Below are positions 9,560 to 17,152 of a DNA stretch of 64,000 nt, in pieces (the stretch's first letter is position 1; every line of letters begins with the position of its first letter). The stretch comes from Prevotellaceae bacterium (lineage in GTDB: Bacteria; Bacteroidota; Bacteroidia; Bacteroidales; Bacteroidaceae). The notes beneath the pieces are model-generated. The model did not search any database. It was not told where the DNA came from and saw only the letters and a list, made by a program, of their open reading frames with translations. The translations under genes were made by a program, and so were the position numbers. The stretch is from the NCBI GenBank assembly GCA_019420585.1, contig JAHZGX010000028.1, forward strand, positions 1-64,000, read 5' to 3'.

Positions 9560-10162
9560 TCAGAGCAACTGGTTCATGCGAGCCAGGTACTTGCCCAGGA
9601 TGTCAAACTCGATGTTCACCTCGGTGCCCACTTGGAATGTGTGGAAATTCGTATGTTCCCAAGTGAAGGGTATGATGCACACTTGGAACGTGTCTTTTGT
9701 GGGGCGGCATACGGTCAGGCTCACGCCGTTGACAGTCACGCTGCCCTTGTCCACGCAGAAGTATCCCTGACGCACCATGTCTGGTGTGGAGTGATACTGA
9801 AAAGTGAACTGATGGCTTCCTCCCTGCTCCTCAATGGCGGTACAGATGGCAGTCTGGTCCACGTGTCCCTGCACGATGTGCCCGTCAAGCCTGCCGCCCA
9901 GCGGCATGCTGCGCTCCACGTTGACCATGCTTCCTACTTTCAACTTGCCCAGATTGGTGCAGTTGAGCGTCTCGCGCATGGCTGTCACGGTATACTTGCC
10001 GTCCTCAATGTCTACCACAGTGAGGCAGACCCCATTGTGTGCCACGCTTTGGTCTATCTTCAATTCCTGTGCGAAGGGGCAGGAAAGAGTCAGGTGCACG
10101 TTGTCCTGCTCTGTGCGTATGGCCTCCACCCGGGCCATACTTTCAATGATGCCTGAAAACAT
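9560..10162 (-). CDS. ribE: Riboflavin synthase, alpha subunit
   Basis: A 200-residue enzyme that dismutates two 6,7-dimethyl-8-ribityllumazines to riboflavin. It shows the tandem lumazine-binding beta-barrels: the start M-F-S-G-I-I-E, N-G-V-C-L-T-V in the first repeat and N-G-V-S-L-T-V in the second, with G-H-V-D at the junction. The length is typical. It is a single leftward gene with a phylum-type -7 box upstream. Confidence 0.95.
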   Translation of the reverse strand: MFSGIIESMARVEAIRTEQDNVHLTLSCPFAQELKIDQSVAHNGVCLTVVDIEDGKYTVTAMRETLNCTNLGKLKVGSMVNVERSMPLGGRLDGHIVQGHVDQTAICTAIEEQGGSHQFTFQYHSTPDMVRQGYFCVDKGSVTVNGVSLTVCRPTKDTFQVCIIPFTWEHTNFHTFQVGTEVNIEFDILGKYLARMNQLL

Positions 10163-10271
10163 AAGTGTGTGTTCCTTTTATCGTTTGTTTGTCCTTTGCT
10201 TATCGCTTGCTTGGCTTCTGCTTGCCGTACGCTCATCCTCAATGCGTCCGTCGTATTTGCTATCTGTATGG

Positions 10272-10279
10272 CAAAGGTA
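10272..10279 (-). promoter_or_regulatory. Candidate -7 element for ribE
   Basis: Read leftward, it is TACCTTTG, a perfect TAnnTTTG match, about 110 bases before the ribE start. The -33 box is not clear. Confidence 0.45.
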
Positions 10280-10386
10280 CAGCCTTTCCGCGGAATCCCT
10301 CCTCTCGTGCGGCATGAAAATACCGGGCACTGCATCTTGTGCGTGCAAACATCAGTGAAGATTCCACATCCCATGTCGCAGAAAAC

Positions 10387-10470
10387 CTTATTTCGTGCTT
10401 TGAAACAGTTGTTTCCAAGTTTGAAATAACCATTTCCAACCGTGAAGCAACTATTTCGCGCTTTGAAATA
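10387..10470. repeat. Four degenerate 21-bp tandem repeats
   Basis: Units at 10387, 10408, 10429 and 10450 share the frame (a/t)TTTC-nnn-(c/t)TTGAAA-(c/t)A. Short inverted words (TTTC and GAAA) recur within each unit. It is non-coding and lies in the roughly 1-kb gap between ribE and the T6SS locus. Apart from these repeats I see nothing recognisable in 10280-10630. Confidence 0.7.
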
Positions 10471-10640
10471 AACCAATAACATATCTCTTTGAATGAAGAA
10501 CATAATCTCCTCATCTCTTGCCTTTAATCCTCCTTGCATATATCTGTGTCTTGCGCTTATATAATAATGAGATATGATAACCTTCAGATTCCAATAGGAC
10601 AGATTTAAAGATTTGTGTGAAATTTTGTTGTCAGTTGTTC

Positions 10641-10670
10641 TTGTGCAATTGAAAAAACTTCGTACCTTTG
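10641..10670 (+). promoter_or_regulatory. Strong candidate promoter of the T6SS-ubiquitin operon
   Basis: TTG at 10641-10643, a 19-base spacer and TACCTTTG at 10663-10670 form a textbook Bacteroidota housekeeping promoter. Transcription would start near 10677, giving a leader of about 500 bases before the first gene at 11175. Confidence 0.65.
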
Positions 10671-11038
10671 GCTTGGACTATACGGCCTGACTCCTATATG
10701 TCATTGTCAGACGGGTTCTTTCGTGACATCAGGTAAGGCAGCCTACGCCGTGCCGAGTATGGCGGAGTCACAATACGACAAAGCAATACAAAGCGGGCAT
10801 TGGGTGGGATTGTATGGTCCAGACATATTGAAGGCGTTTACTCAGCGCTCTGTTTGAGACAGTCTGTAATCTAGCAAATCACAGTGTAATTGTTGTCTTG
10901 AACTTAGCAACGGTGGATGTCCCGGGTGTGATTATATCACTCTTGCGGAGACCTTGTGAGCATGGATTGTACCCTTTGGGGGCACAATGATGTTGCTTGT
11001 ATAGGTTTCCTGTGGTAGCGATTATTCATATCGGCGTG

Positions 11039-11084
11039 GGCTCTGGCGTTGTCTGTTCAACAACAATAGGCAATTGCTAGAGCC
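11039..11084 (+). promoter_or_regulatory. Large leader hairpin preceding the leader terminator
   Basis: The arms 11039-11047 and 11076-11084 form a 9-bp stem with one G-U pair. The interior can fold further (GTTG with CAAC). It ends only 7 bases before the terminator stem, a good position for an antitermination recruitment element. Function is inferred. Confidence 0.45.
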
Positions 11085-11091
11085 TCAGACT

Positions 11092-11128
11092 GTGGAATGG
11101 ACAACGAGGACGTTCCACGCTTTTTTTT
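11092..11128 (+). terminator. Intrinsic terminator inside the T6SS operon leader
   Basis: The 8-bp stem 11092-11099/11111-11118 includes one G-U pair and has an 11-base loop. It is followed by GC and then eight T residues (11121-11128). It lies 46 bases before the first gene of the operon and in the same direction, so it should attenuate the whole T6SS locus unless read through. Confidence 0.75.
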
Positions 11129-11174
11129 ATGTCCACACACTTCGTTCTGTCTAGAATAAAGTTGGGTCATCGAT

Positions 11175-11894
11175 ATGAATGTAAATGAGCATATATCTGG
11201 TGATATAGACACCCATGGAGGCGGTGAAAGACCTCCCTGCACCGGGCTTACCCCCGATGCCCTCTCCGAAGTTCAAAAGCCAGTCTTGGCAGAGAATTCA
11301 CAAACAGGGGTGTCCACCAAAAATGTGCCTTTGCGAACCGCCAATCAAAAGGATATTCCTCATTGGTTTGCACTTCGTACAACCTATGGAAGGGAAAAGA
11401 AAGCGTACGATTATATTGTATCACATAACGGAACCGCTTTCTACCCTACCATCACCACAGAAAAGATTATAAACGGCAAAAAGAAACAGGTTGAAGTTTC
11501 TCGTCTCCCCAACATTTTATTTGCTTATGGCACAGAGGAAGACATTAAGTTTTTTGTTTATGACAATGTAAATCTTCCTTACTTACGTTTTTACTATAAG
11601 CACACTCACACAGGTGCGCATATTTTGAAAACTCCTTTGATTGTACCAGACAATCAGATAAGGAGTCTTCAAATCATTTGTGACAAGGAGGCATCTGACA
11701 TTTTAATTCTGCATGAAGAAGTGGAGAAGTTTCAGAAGGGCGAGAAGGTAAGAATTATCGAGGGCGATTTTATCGGAGTAACTGGTATTGTAGCACGCTA
11801 TCATGGACAGCAAAGAGTTGGGTTGGTGATAGAAGGCTTGCTGACAGTTGTTACAGCATACATTCCGACGGCTTTTCTTGAAAAAATTATATAA
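11175..11894 (+). CDS. NusG-paralogue transcription antiterminator (UpxY/LoaP-like)
   Basis: A 239-residue protein. A variable N-terminal tail of about 60 residues is followed by the NGN domain (HWFALRTTYGREKKA at about 63-77) that binds RNA polymerase. A C-terminal KOW domain follows (about residues 186-235, with G-E-K-V-R-I-I-E-G-x-F-x-G and a V-G-L-V-I strand). UpxY and LoaP paralogues allow polymerase to read through terminators in one specific long operon. This one is the first gene of a 37-kb operon and lies just after a leader terminator. The N-terminal tail is longer than usual, so a later start cannot be excluded. Confidence 0.85.
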   Translation: MNVNEHISGDIDTHGGGERPPCTGLTPDALSEVQKPVLAENSQTGVSTKNVPLRTANQKDIPHWFALRTTYGREKKAYDYIVSHNGTAFYPTITTEKIINGKKKQVEVSRLPNILFAYGTEEDIKFFVYDNVNLPYLRFYYKHTHTGAHILKTPLIVPDNQIRSLQIICDKEASDILILHEEVEKFQKGEKVRIIEGDFIGVTGIVARYHGQQRVGLVIEGLLTVVTAYIPTAFLEKII

Positions 11895-11911
11895 TTGCAA
11901 AAATCAAAATA

Positions 11912-14173
11912 ATGGCAGACAAGTATTCTCTACATTTGGAAACACTTCCTTTCAACTTGTTGCACATTGCGCAATCTTTTGCGAATGACAACAAATCGCC
12001 AAAGATTGAGCCAGTTCATCTTTTCAGGGCTCTGCTTCACAAAAGTGCAGGATTAGTAAGTTTCATCGAAGACACTCTTGATGAAGATTATTACGATTTA
12101 GTTGATTGGTGTGACGTGCGAATGCAACAGTGTGACAAATCCCCTTATGGGATGAAGGGCATTGAACTGTCTCGTGATTCGCAGGCTGTAGTAAAAGAGG
12201 CTCTGTCTTACTGTGAGAATATGGGATGTGACTCTTTGAGTGCAGAACATATACTTGCTGCATTGGTTAGTCCTGGCGTAGCTTTTTCTGCAGAAAAACT
12301 TAAAACGATGCCTCTCAAATCAGAAAAGATATTGAGTGCAATTTCTGGCGATGCGACATCAGTTGTTTCTTCTGAGTCACCTATTGCTAAGACAAACACT
12401 TTCAATAGTATTCAAACTGAATATTGTATTCCGATGATGCAGGAACTTCCAACTTCAGACATCATCGGTTTTGATTTAGAGATACGTTCGCTCATTGAGG
12501 TGCTTGCAAGAAAGGATCGTGCCAATATCCTTGTCATAGGTGAAACAGGTGTTGGAAAAAGCAGTCTTATTTGTGGACTTCTCAAAAAAGTGGAAGAGAA
12601 AAAATTACCTTCATCACTTGCGAATATAGAACCTTACGAACTTGACTTAATTTCTTTAAGCCAAGGTGTGAGTTATAAAGGCGAAATAGAGGATCGTTTT
12701 AAGTCTGTAGCCGAGAGTCTTCTTACAAGAATCCAACCTATCCTTGTCATTGAAAATTTCCATCGCATCGAGGACAAGCAGTCAACCTTGAATGGAATAC
12801 TCCCAAATTTGAAGAAGTTGTTATCTAAGAACCAACTTCAGGTTATCTGTACAACGACAGTCGATGGTTATACCAAAGACATTGAAAAGGACAAGGAGTT
12901 GACTGCTTATTTCGAAAAGATAACAGTAGAGGCTCCATCAGAAGATGTTGCTGTGGAGATTCTGCAAAGCAAATGCACTTCTTACGAGGATTTCCACAAT
13001 CTTCCAATCGATAAAGACGTTCCTGAAGAAATTGTCCGTTTGGCTAAGAGGTATATGCCTGACAGGAATCTTCCTTCATCAGCAATTGATTTGCTCGATC
13101 GCGCCATGTCTTCCGTTAAAGTAAAGAATGAGTTAGCCGAGATAGAAGGAGGTGAAACAAAGAAGGTTGATGCCTTGAAGAAGGAAGCCATCAGAGATGT
13201 CGTATCAAAGATGACTGGCATACCGATGGGTAATATTCAATCGGAAGAACGCCAGAAACTATCAAGCGCAGAAGAAATTCTACATAAAAGAGTGGTTGGT
13301 CAGAATCACGCAATCAAGAGTATTCTCGATGCTGTATTTGAGTCACGTTCAGGACTTAACAAGAAAGGTCAGCCTATGGGATCGTTCTTCTTCCTCGGTC
13401 CAACTGGTACTGGCAAGACAGAACTGGCAAAGTCTCTTGCAGACTTCCTTTTCAATGACGAGACCGCAATATTGCGATTCGACATGTCGGAATACAAAGA
13501 AGAGCATTCTGTGGCACTGCTTTATGGTGCGCCTCCGGGCTATGTAGGTTATGAAGAAGGCGGCTTGCTCGTAAATCAGATTAGACAGCATCCATATTCA
13601 GTAGTTTTATTTGATGAGATAGAAAAGGCTCACAAGTCTGTATTTGACTTGTTCCTTCAGATTCTTGATGAAGGAAAGTTGCATGACCGTCTTGGCCGTG
13701 TAGGTGATTTCTCAAATGCGTTGATTATATTTACATCAAATATCGGAAGTGACTATATCTTCAAGTCCTTTGGAGAAGGCAAAGTTCCTACTCACGATCA
13801 GATGCTTGAAGTAATGCAAGGACAGTTTAGACCTGAATTTTTGGCTCGTCTAACAGAAATAGTTCCTTTTTCTCCTATCACAGAAGAAATGATAGACCGC
13901 ATCTTTGATATTCATATTAAGAATCTTTTGAAGATGCTTGAAGAGCAGAATATCAAATTGGAGATTGACGATTCTGCAAGAAAATATGTTACCAAGGTCG
14001 GATTCAATGCACATTATGGTGCACGTCCTATCTTAGGAATCATACGCAAGGAAATACGTCGTCCGCTTTCAAAATTGATTATTTCTGGTGATGTTAATGC
14101 TGGTGACACAATAATTATGAAATATAACGATGAGACAAAAGAAATTAGTTGGGATATAGACACTCCAGATTAA
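11912..14173 (+). CDS. tssH: T6SS sheath-recycling AAA+ ATPase TssH (ClpV)
   Basis: A 753-residue double AAA+ Clp ATPase that should disassemble the contracted TssB/TssC sheath. The N-domain has two Clp-N repeats (about 1-150). D1 has Walker A G-E-T-G-V-G-K-S at about 210-217, but its Walker B reads L-V-I-E-N (E281, N282) instead of hhhhDE. D2 has Walker A G-P-T-G-T-G-K-T at about 496-503 and an intact Walker B L-F-D-E-I at about 566-570. At 753 residues it is shorter than usual ClpV (about 850), with little room for a coiled-coil middle domain. Neighbouring tssB and tssC support the role. ClpC-like function is a weaker alternative. Confidence 0.9.
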   Translation: MADKYSLHLETLPFNLLHIAQSFANDNKSPKIEPVHLFRALLHKSAGLVSFIEDTLDEDYYDLVDWCDVRMQQCDKSPYGMKGIELSRDSQAVVKEALSYCENMGCDSLSAEHILAALVSPGVAFSAEKLKTMPLKSEKILSAISGDATSVVSSESPIAKTNTFNSIQTEYCIPMMQELPTSDIIGFDLEIRSLIEVLARKDRANILVIGETGVGKSSLICGLLKKVEEKKLPSSLANIEPYELDLISLSQGVSYKGEIEDRFKSVAESLLTRIQPILVIENFHRIEDKQSTLNGILPNLKKLLSKNQLQVICTTTVDGYTKDIEKDKELTAYFEKITVEAPSEDVAVEILQSKCTSYEDFHNLPIDKDVPEEIVRLAKRYMPDRNLPSSAIDLLDRAMSSVKVKNELAEIEGGETKKVDALKKEAIRDVVSKMTGIPMGNIQSEERQKLSSAEEILHKRVVGQNHAIKSILDAVFESRSGLNKKGQPMGSFFFLGPTGTGKTELAKSLADFLFNDETAILRFDMSEYKEEHSVALLYGAPPGYVGYEEGGLLVNQIRQHPYSVVLFDEIEKAHKSVFDLFLQILDEGKLHDRLGRVGDFSNALIIFTSNIGSDYIFKSFGEGKVPTHDQMLEVMQGQFRPEFLARLTEIVPFSPITEEMIDRIFDIHIKNLLKMLEEQNIKLEIDDSARKYVTKVGFNAHYGARPILGIIRKEIRRPLSKLIISGDVNAGDTIIMKYNDETKEISWDIDTPD

Positions 14174-14287
14174 GAGATGTTTCAAGTAATAAGACAGTGG
14201 ATTTATAGATTATCTAAAAATTTACATGAACCTGCTAAGATAACAAAAGAAAAATTATCAATCAATAATCAACTAAACAATAGAACT

Positions 14288-14743
14288 ATGGCAAAAAAAA
14301 CCGTAATTTCCAAGGTTGTTGAGGAAAATCTTCAGGATGGTATGATAGAGTTCCCACAGAACAGAACTCTTTATGCAGACCAATTTACAGATGTTCCTCC
14401 TTGTAACGATGATGACCGAGAGGGATTCAAGGCAAAAAACATGAAGGAAGTTTTTGAACACTATCAGCCAAGTAAAGAGGGCGTTACTCTTTCAACAGAA
14501 GAAGGTGGTGCTGTTTATGAAGACTTTGAGTTTAAGCAAATTGAAGACTTTGAGGATGATCAACTCATCGCACAGAGTGAGTTGCTGAGTGGCAAGAAGG
14601 CAAAGATTGATGCCTACAACTCAGTAATACGTCAACTTGAAAAGAATAAAACACTTCGTAATGCGTTAAAGAATGATGCAACTCGAGGTGATCTAAAGAA
14701 TGCATTGAAAGCCTTACTTACAGAATTGGAAGGCGCAGAATAA
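14288..14743 (+). CDS. tssB: T6SS contractile sheath small subunit TssB
   Basis: A 152-residue TssB (VipA) that pairs with TssC to form the contractile sheath. The start at 14288 (M-A-K-K) is preferred over an in-frame ATG at 14177, because the 37 extra residues do not look like family sequence and TssB proteins normally start this way. The C-terminal third is helical, with the conserved LxxKKAKIDAYNSVIRQLEKNKTLR-like region that interlocks with TssC. It lies directly between tssH and tssC. Confidence 0.88.
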   Translation: MAKKTVISKVVEENLQDGMIEFPQNRTLYADQFTDVPPCNDDDREGFKAKNMKEVFEHYQPSKEGVTLSTEEGGAVYEDFEFKQIEDFEDDQLIAQSELLSGKKAKIDAYNSVIRQLEKNKTLRNALKNDATRGDLKNALKALLTELEGAE

Positions 14744-14774
14744 AAGTTTAACCACACATTATATATAATAATAT

Positions 14775-16157
14775 ATGGCAACAGAAGAACAGAAAGTGGC
14801 AACCTCTGCTGAAGGACTAGAACTTCGGGAAAGAGTAACAGTTGCTAATCCTGCGGAATTACTTCAAAGTAGTTTGAACGGCTTAGACAAATTCGGTGGG
14901 TTCCAACTGTTAAAAGGTCTTATCAAGGGTGTCGAAAATATGGATCCACGTCGCAAGGCTGCAAAAAACATATTCTTGTCAGACAATGCCTATGTTGATA
15001 CTCGCAAACGTCTTCAAAATGAAATATCATTATGGGTCGATATTCTCGAAAAAGGAGGCAATGATCCAATGGAAATCATTGAAGCTTGTAAATCCGAATG
15101 CGAAAAAGCAGAACGTAATCTTAGTGAAAATCTTTTCTGCGTTCACGATGAGATAAGAAATCTTGAGGTTACTTATAGAAGCCTTGACGCTTTTTTCGCC
15201 AATGCAGGGCAAGGTAAAATTGATTGTATCACACTTATGAATGTGAACAAGGAAGAACTCCGGGATCACGATTCGGATGACACTTTAGCGATTAGGGATG
15301 AAATTGAGAAGCACTATGACCGTCTCAGTCTCAAAAACAATTATAGTATGATGGTAGTGCCAGGCTATCTTGGTGATGCAGATACAGTTCGAATGTGGGC
15401 ACAGACAGCATATCGCAACAAAGTAATCATGGTTACTGACTTCAAAGATAGTATGGATTTTGGAATGCTGAAGACTGAATTGGATTGTGCAAATCTCCAA
15501 GGTACTGATGCCTATCTTGGAAACATCATAATGACAGCGAACTATATCCTTGGACGTAAAAAGTCAGAGATGGCAGGAGAAGACGATGATTTGTATATCC
15601 CCGCATCAGGTGCACTGGCGGGACGCATGTCAAATACAGAGGACATAATTATAGCTCAGGCTGCAGCAGGTCAGAAATATGGTACGCTTGACAATGTCAA
15701 GGGTACTCGCATGGATTTGCGCAAGTCAGAGATAGCTGCTATTATCGATTCTGGAGTTATTCCTATGGTAGAAGAGGACGGTAGGACTATGGCCTTCTCA
15801 AACCACACTCTATACAATGGTGCCTCAAAGGGACAACAACAATATTCTATTGTGCGTGTATTTGATTGGATTGGAAAGGTATTCCAACATTATTGTAATG
15901 CGCATGCAGAAGAGATATGGACACCAGCCTTAAGAGCAGAAATCACTCAAGATATTCATAGTTTCCTCAGTGACTACAAAGGACCAGGAGGTATTATTGA
16001 AAAATACACTAATCTTAAAGTCGAACAAGATCCTAAAACAAAGGATATATCTATAAATGTAGAGATTACTCCATTCTTTGCGGCTGAGAACTTCTTTATT
16101 GAACTAACAGGTAAAAATACTGTTGCAGGAATGGATTGGGAGCAAAAAACAAAATAA
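14775..16157 (+). CDS. tssC: T6SS contractile sheath large subunit TssC
   Basis: A 460-residue TssC (VipB), the main sheath protein. It shows the family pattern: an N-terminal helical region, a central conserved core (including the V-V-P-G-Y-L-G-D-A-D stretch) and the C-terminal section V-E-I-T-P-F-F-A-A-E-N-F-F-I-E-L-T-G, close to the usual W-x-x-x-P-x-E-x-I-x-I-x-L region. The length matches Bacteroidota TssC. It follows tssB by 31 bases. Confidence 0.92.
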   Translation: MATEEQKVATSAEGLELRERVTVANPAELLQSSLNGLDKFGGFQLLKGLIKGVENMDPRRKAAKNIFLSDNAYVDTRKRLQNEISLWVDILEKGGNDPMEIIEACKSECEKAERNLSENLFCVHDEIRNLEVTYRSLDAFFANAGQGKIDCITLMNVNKEELRDHDSDDTLAIRDEIEKHYDRLSLKNNYSMMVVPGYLGDADTVRMWAQTAYRNKVIMVTDFKDSMDFGMLKTELDCANLQGTDAYLGNIIMTANYILGRKKSEMAGEDDDLYIPASGALAGRMSNTEDIIIAQAAAGQKYGTLDNVKGTRMDLRKSEIAAIIDSGVIPMVEEDGRTMAFSNHTLYNGASKGQQQYSIVRVFDWIGKVFQHYCNAHAEEIWTPALRAEITQDIHSFLSDYKGPGGIIEKYTNLKVEQDPKTKDISINVEITPFFAAENFFIELTGKNTVAGMDWEQKTK

Positions 16158-16207
16158 TAAGTAGCGTTTGCTATTATATATAATCATTTAATTTAAATTT
16201 AAAAATT

Positions 16208-16609
16208 ATGGCAGAAAGAAATGTAACTCTTAATGCAGATGGTATCCAGGAGCGTGAAGTAGCATATGTACGCTATGAGCTCAATCAGCAGACTGATGTC
16301 GAAGGTCAGCCAACAGGTCGTACCCGTGGTGGCAAGATTACCGTCAAAGTAAAGTCAAAGAACGATGGTAACACTGAAATTCTTGAGTGGATGTGCGATT
16401 CACACATGAGCAAGAATGGCTACGTATCGTTTAATGATATGGATGGTGGTGAGATGAAACGTCTCAATTTCAAAAAAGGCTATGTCGTTGAGTATGCTGA
16501 AACTTACGATGATACTAATGACAACAAGCAGTACGAGGAGTTTGTTATCTCAGCGAAAGAAATTCAGGTTGGTAATGCAGTGCATAACAACACTTGGGCA
16601 ATGGACTAA
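16208..16609 (+). CDS. tssD: T6SS tube protein Hcp (TssD), copy 1
   Basis: A 133-residue Hcp of the Bacteroidota type, the ring subunit of the inner tube that is propelled by the sheath. It has the typical mostly-beta pattern with a G-x-T-R-G-G-K-I-T-V-x-V stretch after the first hairpin and a W-M-C-D/L-N-F-x-K-G-Y-V-V-E-Y-A-E-T-Y core. It shares the layout of the next gene (RTRGGKITV versus RTQGGTIRF, LNFKKGYVVEY versus VEFTNAYCIAL), so the two are paralogues. Confidence 0.9.
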   Translation: MAERNVTLNADGIQEREVAYVRYELNQQTDVEGQPTGRTRGGKITVKVKSKNDGNTEILEWMCDSHMSKNGYVSFNDMDGGEMKRLNFKKGYVVEYAETYDDTNDNKQYEEFVISAKEIQVGNAVHNNTWAMD

Positions 16610-16630
16610 CATCTAAATAGTTACTCTTAC

Positions 16631-16670
16631 GATAATTGGAGGTGTTACATACCGTGCACCTTCAATTATC
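16631..16670 (+). promoter_or_regulatory. Stable intercistronic hairpin between the two Hcp genes
   Basis: The arms 16631-16644 and 16657-16670 form a 14-bp stem with a single G-U pair and a 12-base loop. It is followed by A residues, not T, so it is not an intrinsic terminator for rightward transcription. A 3' stabiliser or processing site for the hcp1 message is a likely role. Confidence 0.6.
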
Positions 16671-16687
16671 TAAAAAAAAAGAAATTC

Positions 16688-17137
16688 ATGGCACTTCAAG
16701 GACAAATAAACATAAATGGCAAGACCTATGGAGTAGTTGAATGTGAATATGATTTCAGACAGTCAACTGATGACACAGGTAAGCCAACAACCAGAACACA
16801 AGGAGGTACTATTCGATTTGTAATGCCTGCTACTTGTGATGATGACCAGTTTTTCTACAAATGGATGTTCAACAAGACACAAGTCCACTCAGGTTCTTTT
16901 CGATTCTGTGTCTTTTCGAATGATAATCGTAAAAGATTTAAGACTGTTGAGTTTACGAATGCCTATTGTATAGCTCTGAGAGATTATTTCAATGATCAGG
17001 ATAGCAAATTGATGTACACTACTGTTACAATAAGTGCAGAGGTTATACGAGTTGGCACAGGTTTCATGGACTCAGCTATTTTTACTAACGATTGGGCGTC
17101 TATGGCATCCCAAATTCAGAATTTAGCAACGCTATAG
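16688..17137 (+). CDS. tssD: T6SS tube protein Hcp paralogue (TssD), copy 2
   Basis: A 149-residue second Hcp-like protein. It keeps the N-terminal hairpin and the Q-S-T-D-D-T-G-K-P-T-T-R-T-Q-G-G-T-I pattern of copy 1, but diverges in the core and has a longer C-terminus ending in D-W-A-S-M-A. It sits immediately before vgrG. Bacteroidales T6SS loci often carry several tssD genes. A divergent copy beside vgrG may form the tube end that meets the spike, or may be an effector carrier. Confidence 0.85.
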   Translation: MALQGQININGKTYGVVECEYDFRQSTDDTGKPTTRTQGGTIRFVMPATCDDDQFFYKWMFNKTQVHSGSFRFCVFSNDNRKRFKTVEFTNAYCIALRDYFNDQDSKLMYTTVTISAEVIRVGTGFMDSAIFTNDWASMASQIQNLATL

Positions 17138-17152
17138 TATCTGCATCAGAAT

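Larger units (their letters stand above)
10677..11174 (+). promoter_or_regulatory. Long untranslated leader of the T6SS operon
   Basis: About 500 bases without a convincing gene, between the promoter at 10641-10670 and the antiterminator gene. It contains several potential hairpins, including one at about 10698-10730, a large one at 11039-11084 and an intrinsic terminator at 11092-11128. A long leader ahead of a NusG-paralogue gene resembles the capsule loci of Bacteroides controlled by UpxY, where the antiterminator acts in the leader. That role here is inferred from position. Confidence 0.5.

Noticed and set aside
10387..10470. CRISPR-like repeat array
   Set aside because: The units are adjacent, degenerate and lack spacers, and no cas genes are present.
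10169..10514. Short reading frames on both strands in the ribE-T6SS gap
   Set aside because: Their peptides only mirror the 21-bp repeats and have no family-like features.
11175..11894. Capsule polysaccharide locus, suggested by the UpxY-like gene
   Set aside because: No glycosyltransferase, flippase or UpxZ follows; the operon is a T6SS.
14177..14287. Longer N-terminus for TssB from the ATG at 14177
   Set aside because: The 37 extra residues do not resemble TssB; M-A-K-K at 14288 fits the family.
16631..16680. Intrinsic terminator after hcp1
   Set aside because: The hairpin is followed by A residues on the coding strand, not by T.
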